Counted from the stretch's first letter, positions 19,929 through 30,967 are shown. The stretch is 64,000 bases of DNA from an uncultured Alphaproteobacteria bacterium (GCA_902611415.1 CACLZM010000001.1:62001-126000); one strand, 5' to 3'. The notes: generated by a model not told the origin, from the sequence alone. Numbers and translations are program-made.

Positions 19929-20783
19929 ATGGCAATTTTATTGGGTATTCTCTCAGCTTTTAGTTTTGGTGTTGGAGATTTTTTAGCCAGATTTTCATCA
20001 AAGGAAGTTGGATTTAAAAATTCACTTTTTTGGATGTTGGTTGTTGGCTCAATATTTTATTTAATTTTATTCTATTTTTTTGGAAGTGGTCTTTCTCCAA
20101 ACGCGATTGGTCTGAGTAATAGTTTCCTATCAGGAATTTTAATAATGTTTGGACTTCTTTGTTTGTACAGAGGTCTCCAAATGGGACCAGTGTCAATTGT
20201 AGCCTCGATAACAGCGACCAATCCTTTTTTTGTTTTTGTTATAAGATTTTTTTTAGGAAGTGAACCCACACTTACTCAATGGATTGCCACTCTTGTCGTT
20301 ATATCTGGCGCAATATTTGTATCCATAAGCGCTGATAGTTTTAAAGAAAGCCTAGGTTTGTCAAAAAAACAGATAAAAGAGTCTTTAATAGTGTCATTTA
20401 TGGCAAGTGGAATGCTGGCATTGGGCCTTATTTTTTCTCAAGAGGCCTCTAATTCTTTAGATCCAATTGAGGCTGTTATATATGTAAGATTTTTTAGCTT
20501 ATTGGGTATTGCTTCCTTATTATTTTTTATGAAGTCTAAAATAACACTGACAAAAAAAGCAGTTCCTATTTTATTTTTTCAAGGAATATTAGAAACTACA
20601 GGTTATTTTTGTTTGGTCTCTGCATATGCTTTTGACAAAGTGAGTATTGCAGTAGTCATTTCTTCAGGTTTTGGTCTTGTTACAGTTTTATTGGCTAGAC
20701 TAGTTTTAAAAGAAAAAATATCTAAAATTCAAACTTTAGGCATCTCTTTAACTTTCATTGGTGTTGTTGGTCTTACTATCTAA
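19929..20783 (+). CDS. EamA/DMT-family transporter
   Basis: ~10 TM segments, duplicated EamA-like organisation. Confidence 0.8.
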   Translation: MAILLGILSAFSFGVGDFLARFSSKEVGFKNSLFWMLVVGSIFYLILFYFFGSGLSPNAIGLSNSFLSGILIMFGLLCLYRGLQMGPVSIVASITATNPFFVFVIRFFLGSEPTLTQWIATLVVISGAIFVSISADSFKESLGLSKKQIKESLIVSFMASGMLALGLIFSQEASNSLDPIEAVIYVRFFSLLGIASLLFFMKSKITLTKKAVPILFFQGILETTGYFCLVSAYAFDKVSIAVVISSGFGLVTVLLARLVLKEKISKIQTLGISLTFIGVVGLTI

Positions 20784-21672
20784 TTAAATTTTGAAGCCTG
20801 TTTTTATCAAAACGATATGAATTCATCGCGATAGCTAAGCAAATAATAATTCCTCCTATAATTGTATTTATATCTGGTGTTTCATTGATACCCAGAATAG
20901 GTAGCCACGCCCAAAAAATTCCTCCAACTACTTCTAATAAAGATAGCATTGTTAGTTCTCCCGAAAGTAATTGTTTCGAACCAATGCTAAAAAGGATAAG
21001 CCCAGTTGCTACGATCAAACCATGAGTCATACTCAAAAGAATATTTCTGAAGGGTAAATAGATTTCTTGATCATTAAAAATCATTAAAAAGGCGGAAATA
21101 GCTGCGCAAAAAATTCCTGCATAAATTAAAATATAAAATTTTTTAAAGTTACTTTTGCTTCTCAAAGCAACAGTGAATGCTGCAAAGCCAAGACTTGATA
21201 TAAAGCCCATAATTAATCCATACAACGATCCACTAAAGGCACTGGCATATATCATTATTAAAGCACCAAAAAACGCAATAATCATGGTTATAAAATTTTG
21301 TTTTGAGATTTTCTCATTAATAAACACAAGGGCAATTAATGATGCTAAAAAAGGCATTAACGCCAACATAAATAGAGTAACTGCAGCAGTTGTATTGCTA
21401 ATTGAATAAATAAAACCAACCATGGCTGTTGTTAAACTAAGACCACCAATTACAGAAACTTTATCTATTTTAATTACATTCATAAAAAAGTTTTTTTGTT
21501 CATTAACAATAAGATATAAGGATATGATAGTTGCAACTGTAAGCCCTCTTATAACAAGGTAGGGGAGTTGATAGATTTGAGGGTCTATCATATTTTTAAC
21601 TACCAGCGGTCCAAAACTCCATATTAACCCACTTAAAACTACTATAATTACTGCCTTGATGTGGTCGCTCAT
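20776..21672 (-). CDS. EamA/DMT-family transporter
   Basis: ~10 TM segments; GLIWSFGPLVVKNM start, typical EamA. Confidence 0.82.
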   Translation of the reverse strand: MSDHIKAVIIVVLSGLIWSFGPLVVKNMIDPQIYQLPYLVIRGLTVATIISLYLIVNEQKNFFMNVIKIDKVSVIGGLSLTTAMVGFIYSISNTTAAVTLFMLALMPFLASLIALVFINEKISKQNFITMIIAFFGALIMIYASAFSGSLYGLIMGFISSLGFAAFTVALRSKSNFKKFYILIYAGIFCAAISAFLMIFNDQEIYLPFRNILLSMTHGLIVATGLILFSIGSKQLLSGELTMLSLLEVVGGIFWAWLPILGINETPDINTIIGGIIICLAIAMNSYRFDKNRLQNLIR

Positions 21673-21713
21673 TTTAAGAAATTAACTTATTTTATAAATT
21701 AACTTTTTAATAG

Positions 21714-23498
21714 TTAATTACTGATAAAGAAATCTGAGAGAGTTTTAATATCATCAAAAGAAGTATTCTTACCCTCATTACTTCTTAGAGTAAATGAGTC
21801 TGACTCAATCTCTTTCTCACCCATTACTAGAGAATAGGGTATCTTTTTAGAAACAGAATTTCTTATTTTATAACCCAATTTGTTATCAGATCCATCAACA
21901 ATTACTCTTACACCCAGTTTTTGAAGTTCACCTTTAATTCGGTTACTATGATCAACAAATTTTTCAGACACAGGTAGAATTGCAAGTTGTATGGGCGTAA
22001 CAAATAAAGGAAGCCAGCCATTAGTGTTTTCAAGAATAATTGCTATAAACCTTTCTAGAGATCCGACAACTGCTCGGTGTATCATTATTGGAACTTGATT
22101 TTTGTCATCTTTGTCTTTGTATTTTGCACCCAATCTATCAGGGAGATTGAAGTCAATTTGTATCGTTCCACATTGCCATTCTCGACCCAGTGAGTCCTCT
22201 AATGTAAATTCTATTTTTGGGCCATAGAATGCCCCTTCACCCTCTAAAATATTAAATTCTTTATTGTTGTCTTTTAAAACTTTTTTTAACTGATTTTCAG
22301 CATTGTCCCAGTTTTCTTGCGTACCAATACTTTTTTCTGGGCGAGTAGAAATATTATATTTTATTTTTTCAAATCCGAACTTTTTATACACTCTCTCAAT
22401 TAATAGGGTTGTCTCATTACAAACATCATAAATTTGTTCTGCAGAACAAAATATGTGGGCATCATCTTGAGTAAAACCTCTGACCCTAAATAATCCATTT
22501 AGAGCTCCAGAGGGTTCGTATCTATGACACTTACCAAACTCCGAGTATCTAAGTGGTAAATCTTTGTAAGTTATTAGTTGAGAGTTAAATAAAACAATAT
22601 GACATGGACAATTCATAGGTTTTAGTGCAAATGTCTTATTGTCAGTTTCTGATGTAAACATATTTTCTTTAAAATTGTCCCAATGACCAGACTTTATCCA
22701 AAGCTCATTTGAAACTAGCTCAGGTGTTTTTACTTCAAAATAGTTAAGTTTTTGTTGCTCAGAGCGAATATATTTTTCAATATTTTGATACAATGTTAAG
22801 CCTTTATCTTTCCAAAATACATTCCCTGCTGATAAATCAGTTAGAAGGAACAAACCCATATCAGTGCCTAATCTTCTATGATTTCTTTCTTTAGCCTCTT
22901 CTAAATTTTTTAAATAAACCCGAAGTTCTTTTTCAGAATACCAAGCGGTTGCATAAATTCTTTGAAGCATTTTGTTAGTGCTAATACCTCTCCAATAAGC
23001 CCCTGATACATTTGTTATTTTAAAGCTGGCATTATAATCTTTTGTGCTTTTATGATGAGGGCCTTTACAAAGGTCAGTAAAATTTTTTTGCTCGTAAAGT
23101 GTTATTTCATCGGAATTATCTAAATTATTAATAAGTTCCAATTTATATTTATTATCCTTAAATATTTCTGATGCTTCTTTTTTAGTTACTGCCCTCTTTA
23201 AAAAGTCTCTTCCCTCTAAGAGAATTTCTTTCATTTTTTTTTCTATATTAGCTAAGTCATCATCTGATAGAGTGCTTTCCATATCAAAGTCATAATAAAA
23301 ACCGTTCTTTATAAAAGGACCAATAGTTGGTTTAGCATTTGGAAAAAGAGTAATTACAGCTTCAGCCAAAATATGAGCCATATCGTGGCGCATTATATTT
23401 AATGCATCATCAGATTTAGGTTCAATGGGAGTGCTATTTTCAACTTCAGTATCCCAATAATTATTATTCGAGTCTTTATATGCTATTATATCGCTCAT
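21714..23498 (-). CDS. thrS: Threonyl-tRNA synthetase lacking the N-terminal TGS domain
   Basis: MRHDMAHILAEAV, GAYWRG, MNCPCHIVLFN, RVRGFTQDDAHIFC, IHRAVVGSLERFI; only ~35 aa precede the editing domain. Confidence 0.95.
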   Translation of the reverse strand: MSDIIAYKDSNNNYWDTEVENSTPIEPKSDDALNIMRHDMAHILAEAVITLFPNAKPTIGPFIKNGFYYDFDMESTLSDDDLANIEKKMKEILLEGRDFLKRAVTKKEASEIFKDNKYKLELINNLDNSDEITLYEQKNFTDLCKGPHHKSTKDYNASFKITNVSGAYWRGISTNKMLQRIYATAWYSEKELRVYLKNLEEAKERNHRRLGTDMGLFLLTDLSAGNVFWKDKGLTLYQNIEKYIRSEQQKLNYFEVKTPELVSNELWIKSGHWDNFKENMFTSETDNKTFALKPMNCPCHIVLFNSQLITYKDLPLRYSEFGKCHRYEPSGALNGLFRVRGFTQDDAHIFCSAEQIYDVCNETTLLIERVYKKFGFEKIKYNISTRPEKSIGTQENWDNAENQLKKVLKDNNKEFNILEGEGAFYGPKIEFTLEDSLGREWQCGTIQIDFNLPDRLGAKYKDKDDKNQVPIMIHRAVVGSLERFIAIILENTNGWLPLFVTPIQLAILPVSEKFVDHSNRIKGELQKLGVRVIVDGSDNKLGYKIRNSVSKKIPYSLVMGEKEIESDSFTLRSNEGKNTSFDDIKTLSDFFISN

Positions 23499-23827
23499 AA
23501 TTCTAATTTTTTATAAAAACAACTTTTTTTACCCGTATGACAAGCGCCAATTCCTTCAAGCTCTACTTCATAAATTAAAGCGTCACTGTCACAATCAGTA
23601 TAAATATTAGTAATATTAAGTTTATTGCCAGAAGTTTCGCCTTTTAACCATAATTTTTTTTTACTTCTACTCCAAAAGTGAGCTTTTTTTGTTTTTACTG
23701 TCATTTCAATAGAATTTTTATTTGAATAGGCCATCATAAGAATTTCATTAGTTGACTTCTCTTGAGCAATTGTAGGTATTAGCCCATCAGAATTAAAAAC
23801 TAGTTGATTTATGTTGAAATTTTCCAA
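23495..23827 (-). CDS. hisI: Phosphoribosyl-AMP cyclohydrolase
   Basis: LMMAYSNKNSIEMT, FWSRSKKKLWLKGETSGN, DCDSDALIYEVE, ACHTGKKSCFY. Confidence 0.93.
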   Translation of the reverse strand: MENFNINQLVFNSDGLIPTIAQEKSTNEILMMAYSNKNSIEMTVKTKKAHFWSRSKKKLWLKGETSGNKLNITNIYTDCDSDALIYEVELEGIGACHTGKKSCFYKKLEL

Positions 23828-23893
23828 TGTCTTGATTTTTAATGATTTTTACTTTTATTAAAGTATTTTTCAATTATTAAAAGAATTTTTTCG

Positions 23894-24820
23894 ATGAATT
23901 ATTATTTAGCACCAATGATGGGTTACACAGACTGCTATTTTAGAAGTTTAGTCGAAAACATTTATGGAAATAGTGTAACTACCTTTTCTGAAATGATAGT
24001 GGATAAAGCAATTATCCACAATGAGACTAAAACAATAACCAAGCATTTTTTAAAAAATAATAAAAGTGCCATTCAAATTGCAGGCTCAGATCCTGAAGAA
24101 ATTAAAAGAGCAATAAATATTTTAAATAAAGTAGATATTATTAAACATGTAAATTTTAATTTAGGTTGCCCAAGCTCTAGAGTCCAAGAAAATATGCTTG
24201 GTTTAGCTTTAACCCAAAAGTATGACTTAGTAAAAAAATGTTTATATGAATTGATCAAATATAATAAAGATGTATCGGTAAAATGTAGACTTGGTTTAGG
24301 TATGAATGAGGATAAGAGTTATATTTTTGATTATCTTAAATTGTTTAATGAAATAGGAATTAAAAAAGTATTTATACATTGTAGAAATGGTGTTTTGAAC
24401 TTAGATACCAAAAAAAATAGAACAATTCCAAAAATTAATTACAATTTATTTTTAGAGTGTTGTGATCAATTTCCTGAAATGGAACTTATTCCTAATGGTG
24501 AGGTTAATGATTTAGAAACCTTTAAATTTTTTCAGTCAAAAAATATTACTCAATTTATGATTGGTAGGCAATTTGCGAAAGACGCTTTTTTTTTAGAAAA
24601 ATTAGATCTTGAGAATGTCAAAAAGAAGACAGCTTCAATAATTAATACAATAAATGAATTAGAGCATTACAAATATTTAAATATTAATTTATTAAAAAAA
24701 AGTATATTCACTGCACTAAGTAACATATCAAATTCCAAAAAAGTAAAAAAAGAAATCTCAGTTATTAATAACTATAGTGGCTTACTAAATTATTTTGAGA
24801 GGAATGCCATTTGGAGTTAG
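23894..24820 (+). CDS. tRNA-dihydrouridine synthase (DusA-like), catalytic Cys apparently replaced
   Basis: YLAPMMGYTD, NFNLGCPSSRVQENMLGLALTQ, VKCRLG, FIHCRNG, IPNGEV. Confidence 0.88.
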   Translation: MNYYLAPMMGYTDCYFRSLVENIYGNSVTTFSEMIVDKAIIHNETKTITKHFLKNNKSAIQIAGSDPEEIKRAINILNKVDIIKHVNFNLGCPSSRVQENMLGLALTQKYDLVKKCLYELIKYNKDVSVKCRLGLGMNEDKSYIFDYLKLFNEIGIKKVFIHCRNGVLNLDTKKNRTIPKINYNLFLECCDQFPEMELIPNGEVNDLETFKFFQSKNITQFMIGRQFAKDAFFLEKLDLENVKKKTASIINTINELEHYKYLNINLLKKSIFTALSNISNSKKVKKEISVINNYSGLLNYFERNAIWS

Positions 24821-27135
24821 AGAGATTATATAAATCTTCCACTTTCTTATCAAAATATGAATATCTCAATAATTCTTATGATGTTTCAAAGGTTGATGTT
24901 CAATTAATACTTAACCACTACAAAAGTAATATAAAAAAATATTCTAATTCCTCTACAACTAACTTTCTCAATATAAATACACTTAAAAATGAGCTTATTT
25001 ATTTAATTTTTATATCAATTCATCAAAATTTAATTTCTCAGTCTAATGGATCAAGATTGTGGTCTGTTTTATGCAAAAATATTTTAAGTAAAATCATTAA
25101 TATCAATCTATACAGATCATTTAATAATAGTTTAAAAAAATATTATTTTATTTTAGGTATGGGTAAAATTGGAGTAAGAGATTTAAATTTTGCCTCTGAT
25201 ATCGATATAATCATATTCTATGACTCCAAAAATAGTCCTATTCCCCTCCAAGATTTTAATAAATCTATAAAGAAAACCATTAGTGACATATCGAATATTT
25301 CTGAGACTTTTTTTCATAAAATAGATTTAAGATTACGACCAGATTTTGGTGATTCATTAATTATATCTGATATGGATCAAGCAATTAATTACTATACTTC
25401 AGTTGGCAGAAATTGGGAGAGATTAGCATTTCATAGATCAAGTTTTTTGTATGGCGATATTCAAAAATATTTCTCATTTAAGGAAGCAATAAAAAGTTTT
25501 TTATTTAGAAGAACATTTGACTATTACGCTATAGATGAAATTAAAAAGCTTTTTGCCTCCAGTAATACTGAACAAAAGCTAGATATAAAAAATTCTTATG
25601 GCTTTATTCGATCTTGTGAAAATATAATACATTTTAACCAACTTCTTTGGTCTGGAAAAATAAATTCTCTTAAAGAGAGTAATATTCATAAATTACTTAT
25701 AAATTTAAAAAAACATGAAAATATAATTCCAAAAAATGACTTAAAAAATATAACAGAGGCATATTATTACTTCCGTAAAATTGAGAATTATTTACACATA
25801 AAAAAGAATACTTTTCAGAATATAATTGACTCTAATGAAACCTATTTAAATTTAGTATTAGATAACTTTTCAAAAAAATTAGAGAAGCATAAATTTGAAA
25901 TTCAAACAATATATCAGCGTTTATTTTTCCCTAAAATAAATAGAGAAAGTTTACGACGTGAAAAATTTAATGAGTCTAGCCAAAAAATTATTTATAGTCT
26001 TTTAAAACGAGCTGAGAACATCAATAGTTCAGAAACAGTAAAAAATGATTATTTAGAGTCTATTTCAAGTCTCATAAATATTTTATCAACACATAATAAA
26101 CGAGATGATCTAATTATAAAATTTGACTATTTAATTAACTATTATAAGTCTGGAGTCCATTTAACTGCTTTATACAAATACAATAATAAAATTTTTTTAG
26201 AGTTAGCTTTCATATTTGAGAATTCTTCAAAATTAACAAATCTTATTTACAATAATCATTTTTTAATAGAGTCACTAGTCTATTTTTTTAATTATGGCAT
26301 ACCTACTTTTAAGCTGAGAGAATTTTCTGATAATTTTGATTTAGATTTAAAAAAATCAATTCAGGATATTTATGAAATTTTATTCCTTTTAGATTATTTG
26401 TTACTTTCAAAAAAAATAACAAATACTGACTTCCTCAAAAAACGAAATACCGCTGTAAGAAAGTTTATTTTTTATATTTTTGAACTAGTTAAATATGAAT
26501 ACATTGTCAATAGAAGTAATATTTTCTCTGACTTAACACCGATTTTATTTGGAAGTTACGGTGTTAAAATGGCTACGAATTTTTCCGATTTAGATATTTT
26601 TTTTATATATCAATCAAACAAAAATGATCACATAGATAATATTAAAATTGTAAGGAGATTTTACTCGATAATGAAACAATATATTGATCCAAATATCCTA
26701 ATAATTGACGATAGAAATAAACCTTTTGATAGAGACTCTGATCAAGTCATTAATATTGAAAATTTCTTTTCATTTTATTCAAAGACTAGTGAACCATTTC
26801 ATAAATTGTCTTTTATGAAGGTATGTCTTTTAACAAATAATCTAAAATTAGTTAAGTATTTTACAAAAATGAAAAATCAAATTATTTCAAACTTTTCTAA
26901 AATTGATAATGAATACTTTTTAAAAATAGTAGATATAAAAAATCCTTTAAAAAATAATAAGGATCTTTTTCAACTCTTTAAAATTAAAGAAGACATCAAC
27001 TACATAAATAATAAAGAGTTTTCATATCGTGACGATATTAATTATTTAAGAGAGTTGCTTATGTTTGAAAATCTAACTAGCAACCCGTCCAAAGTAGATA
27101 ATAAAAAATATTTAGACAGGTTGCTTTTAATTTAG
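24811..27135 (+). CDS. glnE: GlnE-like glutamine synthetase adenylyltransferase/deadenylase, reduced
   Basis: GMGKIGVRDLNFASDIDIIIFY...DLRLRPDFGDSLIISDMDQAINYYTSVGRNWERLAFHR; second nucleotidyltransferase motif FGSYGVKMATNFSDLDIFFIY; next to glnA. Confidence 0.85.
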   Translation: MELERLYKSSTFLSKYEYLNNSYDVSKVDVQLILNHYKSNIKKYSNSSTTNFLNINTLKNELIYLIFISIHQNLISQSNGSRLWSVLCKNILSKIININLYRSFNNSLKKYYFILGMGKIGVRDLNFASDIDIIIFYDSKNSPIPLQDFNKSIKKTISDISNISETFFHKIDLRLRPDFGDSLIISDMDQAINYYTSVGRNWERLAFHRSSFLYGDIQKYFSFKEAIKSFLFRRTFDYYAIDEIKKLFASSNTEQKLDIKNSYGFIRSCENIIHFNQLLWSGKINSLKESNIHKLLINLKKHENIIPKNDLKNITEAYYYFRKIENYLHIKKNTFQNIIDSNETYLNLVLDNFSKKLEKHKFEIQTIYQRLFFPKINRESLRREKFNESSQKIIYSLLKRAENINSSETVKNDYLESISSLINILSTHNKRDDLIIKFDYLINYYKSGVHLTALYKYNNKIFLELAFIFENSSKLTNLIYNNHFLIESLVYFFNYGIPTFKLREFSDNFDLDLKKSIQDIYEILFLLDYLLLSKKITNTDFLKKRNTAVRKFIFYIFELVKYEYIVNRSNIFSDLTPILFGSYGVKMATNFSDLDIFFIYQSNKNDHIDNIKIVRRFYSIMKQYIDPNILIIDDRNKPFDRDSDQVINIENFFSFYSKTSEPFHKLSFMKVCLLTNNLKLVKYFTKMKNQIISNFSKIDNEYFLKIVDIKNPLKNNKDLFQLFKIKEDINYINNKEFSYRDDINYLRELLMFENLTSNPSKVDNKKYLDRLLLI

Positions 27136-27136
27136 T

Positions 27137-28552
27137 TTAGTAATCGTAATACATGTCGAACTCTGCAGGTGTAACTAGCAGTTTATTTGGTTCGATTTCT
27201 TCTTCTCTTTTGTATTCGATATATGACTCGATTAAATCTTTAGTAAACACATTACCCTCTAAAAGATAATCATGATTTGACTCAAGATTATTAATCGCTT
27301 CCTCAAGAGTACCAGGTACTTCCTTTACTTTAGATTGCTCTTCAGGAGGTAAATCATAAAGATTTTTATCCATTGGTTCACCAGGATCAATTCTATTCTT
27401 AATTCCATCTAAACCTGCCATAAGCATAGCTGAAAATGCTAAATAACCATTTGCAGTTGCATCTGGACATCTAAACTCAACTCTTTTTGCCTTAGGAGAT
27501 GGTGAGTATGCGGGTATTCTACATATAGCACTTCTATTTCTATTAGAGTATGCAAGCTTAACTGGAGCCTCATAACCTGGAACTAATCTCTTGTAAGAGT
27601 TAATAGTTGGATTTGTAAAAGCTAATAAAGATGGTGCGTGCTTAAGCAAACCACCAATATAAAATTTTGCTTCATCGCTAAGATTAGCATATCCGCCTTC
27701 ACCATAAAATACTGGTTTACCGTTTGACCAAATACTTTGATGACAATGCATTCCTGAACCATTGTCGTTTGAAAGAGGTTTTGGCATAAAAGTAGCACTT
27801 AAACCATTACTTTTTGCTGTATTTCTTACAACGTATTTATATTTTTGAAGATCATCGGCCATCTTAACCAATGTGTCGAATTTTAAATCAATTTCACATT
27901 GACCAGCAGTAGCAACTTCGTGGTGTTGCGCTTCAACACTCATACCAATCGCAACCATGTGATTTACCATTTCTGATCTAACATCCTGCATAGTGTCATG
28001 AGGTGGGCATGGGAAGTATCCACCTTTATTTCTAACTTTATAACCTAGATTTGGACCTTCGGCTGTGCCTGTATTCCAAACGGCTTCACCGGAGTCAACA
28101 GAAAAAGAGGAGTGATGAGGGTGCGTGTTAATTTGAACGTTGTTGAAAAGAAAAAATTCAGCTTCTGGTCCAAAGAAAATACTATCACCAACTCCTGAGG
28201 TTTTAACGTATTCTTCTGCTTTTTTTGCAACGTATCTTGGATCTTTATCGTACTTTTGCCCGGTAATTGGATCTTGAATATCACATATTAGAACTAGAGT
28301 AGGATCTGTAAAAAAAGGATCTACAAATGCAGTCTCAATATCTGGAATTAATATCATGTCACTAGCTTCAATTGACTGAAAACATCTAATTGAAGAGCCG
28401 TCGAAACCAATACCTTCCTCAAATACATCCATTTCAAATGTATTAATATGGTTTGAAAAGTGCTGCCATGTTCCTAAAGGATCAGTAAATCTAAAATCAA
28501 TATACTTAATACCATTTTCATCGATCATTTTTTGTAATGATTTTTTGTCCAT
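27137..28552 (-). CDS. glnA: Glutamine synthetase type I
   Basis: GFDGSSIRCFQSIEASDM, GPEAEFFLFN, GSGMHCHQS, RCPDATANGYLAF, adenylylation site KNLYDLPPEE. Confidence 0.97.
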   Translation of the reverse strand: MDKKSLQKMIDENGIKYIDFRFTDPLGTWQHFSNHINTFEMDVFEEGIGFDGSSIRCFQSIEASDMILIPDIETAFVDPFFTDPTLVLICDIQDPITGQKYDKDPRYVAKKAEEYVKTSGVGDSIFFGPEAEFFLFNNVQINTHPHHSSFSVDSGEAVWNTGTAEGPNLGYKVRNKGGYFPCPPHDTMQDVRSEMVNHMVAIGMSVEAQHHEVATAGQCEIDLKFDTLVKMADDLQKYKYVVRNTAKSNGLSATFMPKPLSNDNGSGMHCHQSIWSNGKPVFYGEGGYANLSDEAKFYIGGLLKHAPSLLAFTNPTINSYKRLVPGYEAPVKLAYSNRNRSAICRIPAYSPSPKAKRVEFRCPDATANGYLAFSAMLMAGLDGIKNRIDPGEPMDKNLYDLPPEEQSKVKEVPGTLEEAINNLESNHDYLLEGNVFTKDLIESYIEYKREEEIEPNKLLVTPAEFDMYYDY

Positions 28553-28592
28553 CTAATAACCTCCTGAGTTGTTAACTTGGTTTGTGTAAAAA

Positions 28593-28970
<378 letters not shown>

Positions 28971-28996
28971 CTATACTATAAATTAATTCAATTTTT

Positions 28997-29074
28997 GGCG
29001 GGTGTAGCTCAGTTGGTTAGAGCGCCGGTTTGTGGTACCGGAGGTCGGGGGTTCAAGTCCCCTTACTCGCCCCA
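28997..29074 (+). tRNA. tRNA-His (GTG)
   Basis: Cloverleaf: extended G-1 acceptor GGCGGGTG/TACTCGCC, anticodon loop TTGTGGT, encoded CCA. Confidence 0.95.
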
Positions 29075-29080
29075 ATTTGT

Positions 29081-29162
29081 GCGCCAGTGGCGGAATGGTA
29101 GACGCGCTGGTCTTAGGAACCAGTGGGCAACCGTGGGGGTTCGAGTCCCTCCTGGCGCACCA
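29081..29162 (+). tRNA. tRNA-Leu (TAG)
   Basis: GCGCCAG...CTGGCGC acceptor, anticodon stem CTGGT/ACCAG with CTTAGGA loop, variable arm, CCA encoded. Confidence 0.94.
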
Positions 29163-29175
29163 GAATACAAGTAAT

Positions 29176-30402
29176 ATGGATTATAAAAACATAGAAAAAA
29201 AAAGTTACAAATCATCTTTTGAGGTATCTTTAGATCAAAGCGCTATTGCTAAAATTATCGATGAAAAAATATCAGAAAAGCAACCCACTTTTGAAATTGC
29301 AGGTTTTAGAAAGGGCAAAGTACCGGTAAGCATCATAAAGTCTAAAATTGGTCCTCAAATTGAAAACGAGGTATTAAATGAAGAGGTATCAAAAAATATA
29401 AATAAAATCAGTGAGGATGAAAAAATACAATCCCTTATACAACCTGATGTTAATTTTAAAGATAATTATAATTTTACCTTGGCTTTTTATTTAAAACCCG
29501 AAATTAAAATGGATGAGTTAAAAACAAGTGAAATAGAGAAAGTCACATCAGAGGTAACAAAAAAAGATATTGATGATTTTAGAGAAAAAGTAAGAAAAGA
29601 GTACTATTCATTAGAGAGTATAGATATATCAGATGAAAATTCCGTTATAGATTTTGAAATATTAAATTATGAAGATGAACAAAAAAAATTATTTTCTCAA
29701 AAAGAGGTAAGAGTAGACTTAAACACCCAAACTAAAGAAGAAGTATTTTTAGACTTAAAAAGAGCTCTTTTAAAAATTAAAAATAAATCTGACATAAATT
29801 TTTCTACAAAAGGAATAAAGATAAATGCTCAAATCAAAGATATAAATAAAAAGATCTATCCCAAGAATGATGACGAGTTGATTAAGATTTTAAAATTAAA
29901 ATCTACTAAAGAATTAAATGACAAAATTGATAATAAACTCAATGAGGATATGAACTATCTTCAAAAAGAGTTTTTTATTGAAGATCTACTTAAAGTTCTA
30001 TCACAAAAGAAAAAGATTGACATCAACGAGGAGGTTGTAAATCTTGAACTTAAAAGAAAATATCAAATTGATCTATCTAAAATGAAAGATGAGCACAAAG
30101 AAAGAATTGATAGTTTAAAAAAACTCACAAGTGAGAATATTCAAAAAGACGTTCTTTTTTCTGAATTAGTAAAATTTTTAAATGTAAAAGTTGAGCAGAA
30201 AGAACTCCAAGAGTATATTCAAAAATATTATGGTGAAAAAATTGATCAAAGAACGGCAGAAGCTGCTTATGGTACTCTTCTTAGAAATAAAATAGCAGAT
30301 GAGTCTATGAAAACTTTTAAAATTAAAGAAACTAAGTTAAGCTTAGAAGAGCTTATGAAAAAAGGATCTCAAAATCATGAATCTAGTACCCATAGTCATT
30401 GA
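29176..30402 (+). CDS. tig: Trigger factor
   Basis: [33 protein letters not shown] ribosome-binding signature; true start at ATG 29176 (ORF track start at 29032 runs through tRNAs). Confidence 0.9.
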   Translation: MDYKNIEKKSYKSSFEVSLDQSAIAKIIDEKISEKQPTFEIAGFRKGKVPVSIIKSKIGPQIENEVLNEEVSKNINKISEDEKIQSLIQPDVNFKDNYNFTLAFYLKPEIKMDELKTSEIEKVTSEVTKKDIDDFREKVRKEYYSLESIDISDENSVIDFEILNYEDEQKKLFSQKEVRVDLNTQTKEEVFLDLKRALLKIKNKSDINFSTKGIKINAQIKDINKKIYPKNDDELIKILKLKSTKELNDKIDNKLNEDMNYLQKEFFIEDLLKVLSQKKKIDINEEVVNLELKRKYQIDLSKMKDEHKERIDSLKKLTSENIQKDVLFSELVKFLNVKVEQKELQEYIQKYYGEKIDQRTAEAAYGTLLRNKIADESMKTFKIKETKLSLEELMKKGSQNHESSTHSH

Positions 30403-30967
30403 ACAATCAGGAAAAGGGGAGAGATCTTTTGATATTTTCTCCAGACTGCTTAGAGAAAGAATTATATTTTTAACAGGTGCTATCAATGATGAAACTGCCT
30501 CTTTGATATGCGCTCAACTTTTATTTTTAGAGTCTGAAAATCCTGAAGAACCAATTAATCTTTATATTAACTCACCTGGTGGTCTGGTCACAGCTGGATT
30601 GGCGATGTATGACACTATACAGTATATTAAATGCCCTGTTCATACTGTTTGTATTGGTCAAGCTGCCTCTGCAGGTTCATTAATACTCGCTGCAGGAAAA
30701 GAGGGCAACAGGTATGCCTTACCACACTCTAAAATAATGATTCATCAACCATCTGGTGGTTTTTCAGGACAAGCAAGTGATATTAAAATTCATGCCGAAG
30801 AGATATTAAAGACAAAAAAAAGACTCAATGAAATATATCAAAAGCATACCAAAATAAGCATTGGTGAAATAGAAAAGGCAATGGAAAGAGATAGATTCTT
30901 TGACCCTGAAGAGGCGCAAAAATTTGGTTTGATAGATAAAGTAATTACTACTAGAATTGAAAAATAA
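30377..30967 (+). CDS. clpP: ATP-dependent Clp protease proteolytic subunit
   Basis: [42 protein letters not shown]. Confidence 0.97.
   Translation: MNLVPIVIEQSGKGERSFDIFSRLLRERIIFLTGAINDETASLICAQLLFLESENPEEPINLYINSPGGLVTAGLAMYDTIQYIKCPVHTVCIGQAASAGSLILAAGKEGNRYALPHSKIMIHQPSGGFSGQASDIKIHAEEILKTKKRLNEIYQKHTKISIGEIEKAMERDRFFDPEEAQKFGLIDKVITTRIEK

Noticed and set aside
23495-23827. Orphan hisI outside a his operon
   Set aside because: Separate hisI location is common in alphaproteobacteria; not informative here.
29032-29175. N-terminal extension of the 456-aa trigger factor ORF
   Set aside because: It translates the 3' half of tRNA-His and all of tRNA-Leu; ATG 29176 is the real start.
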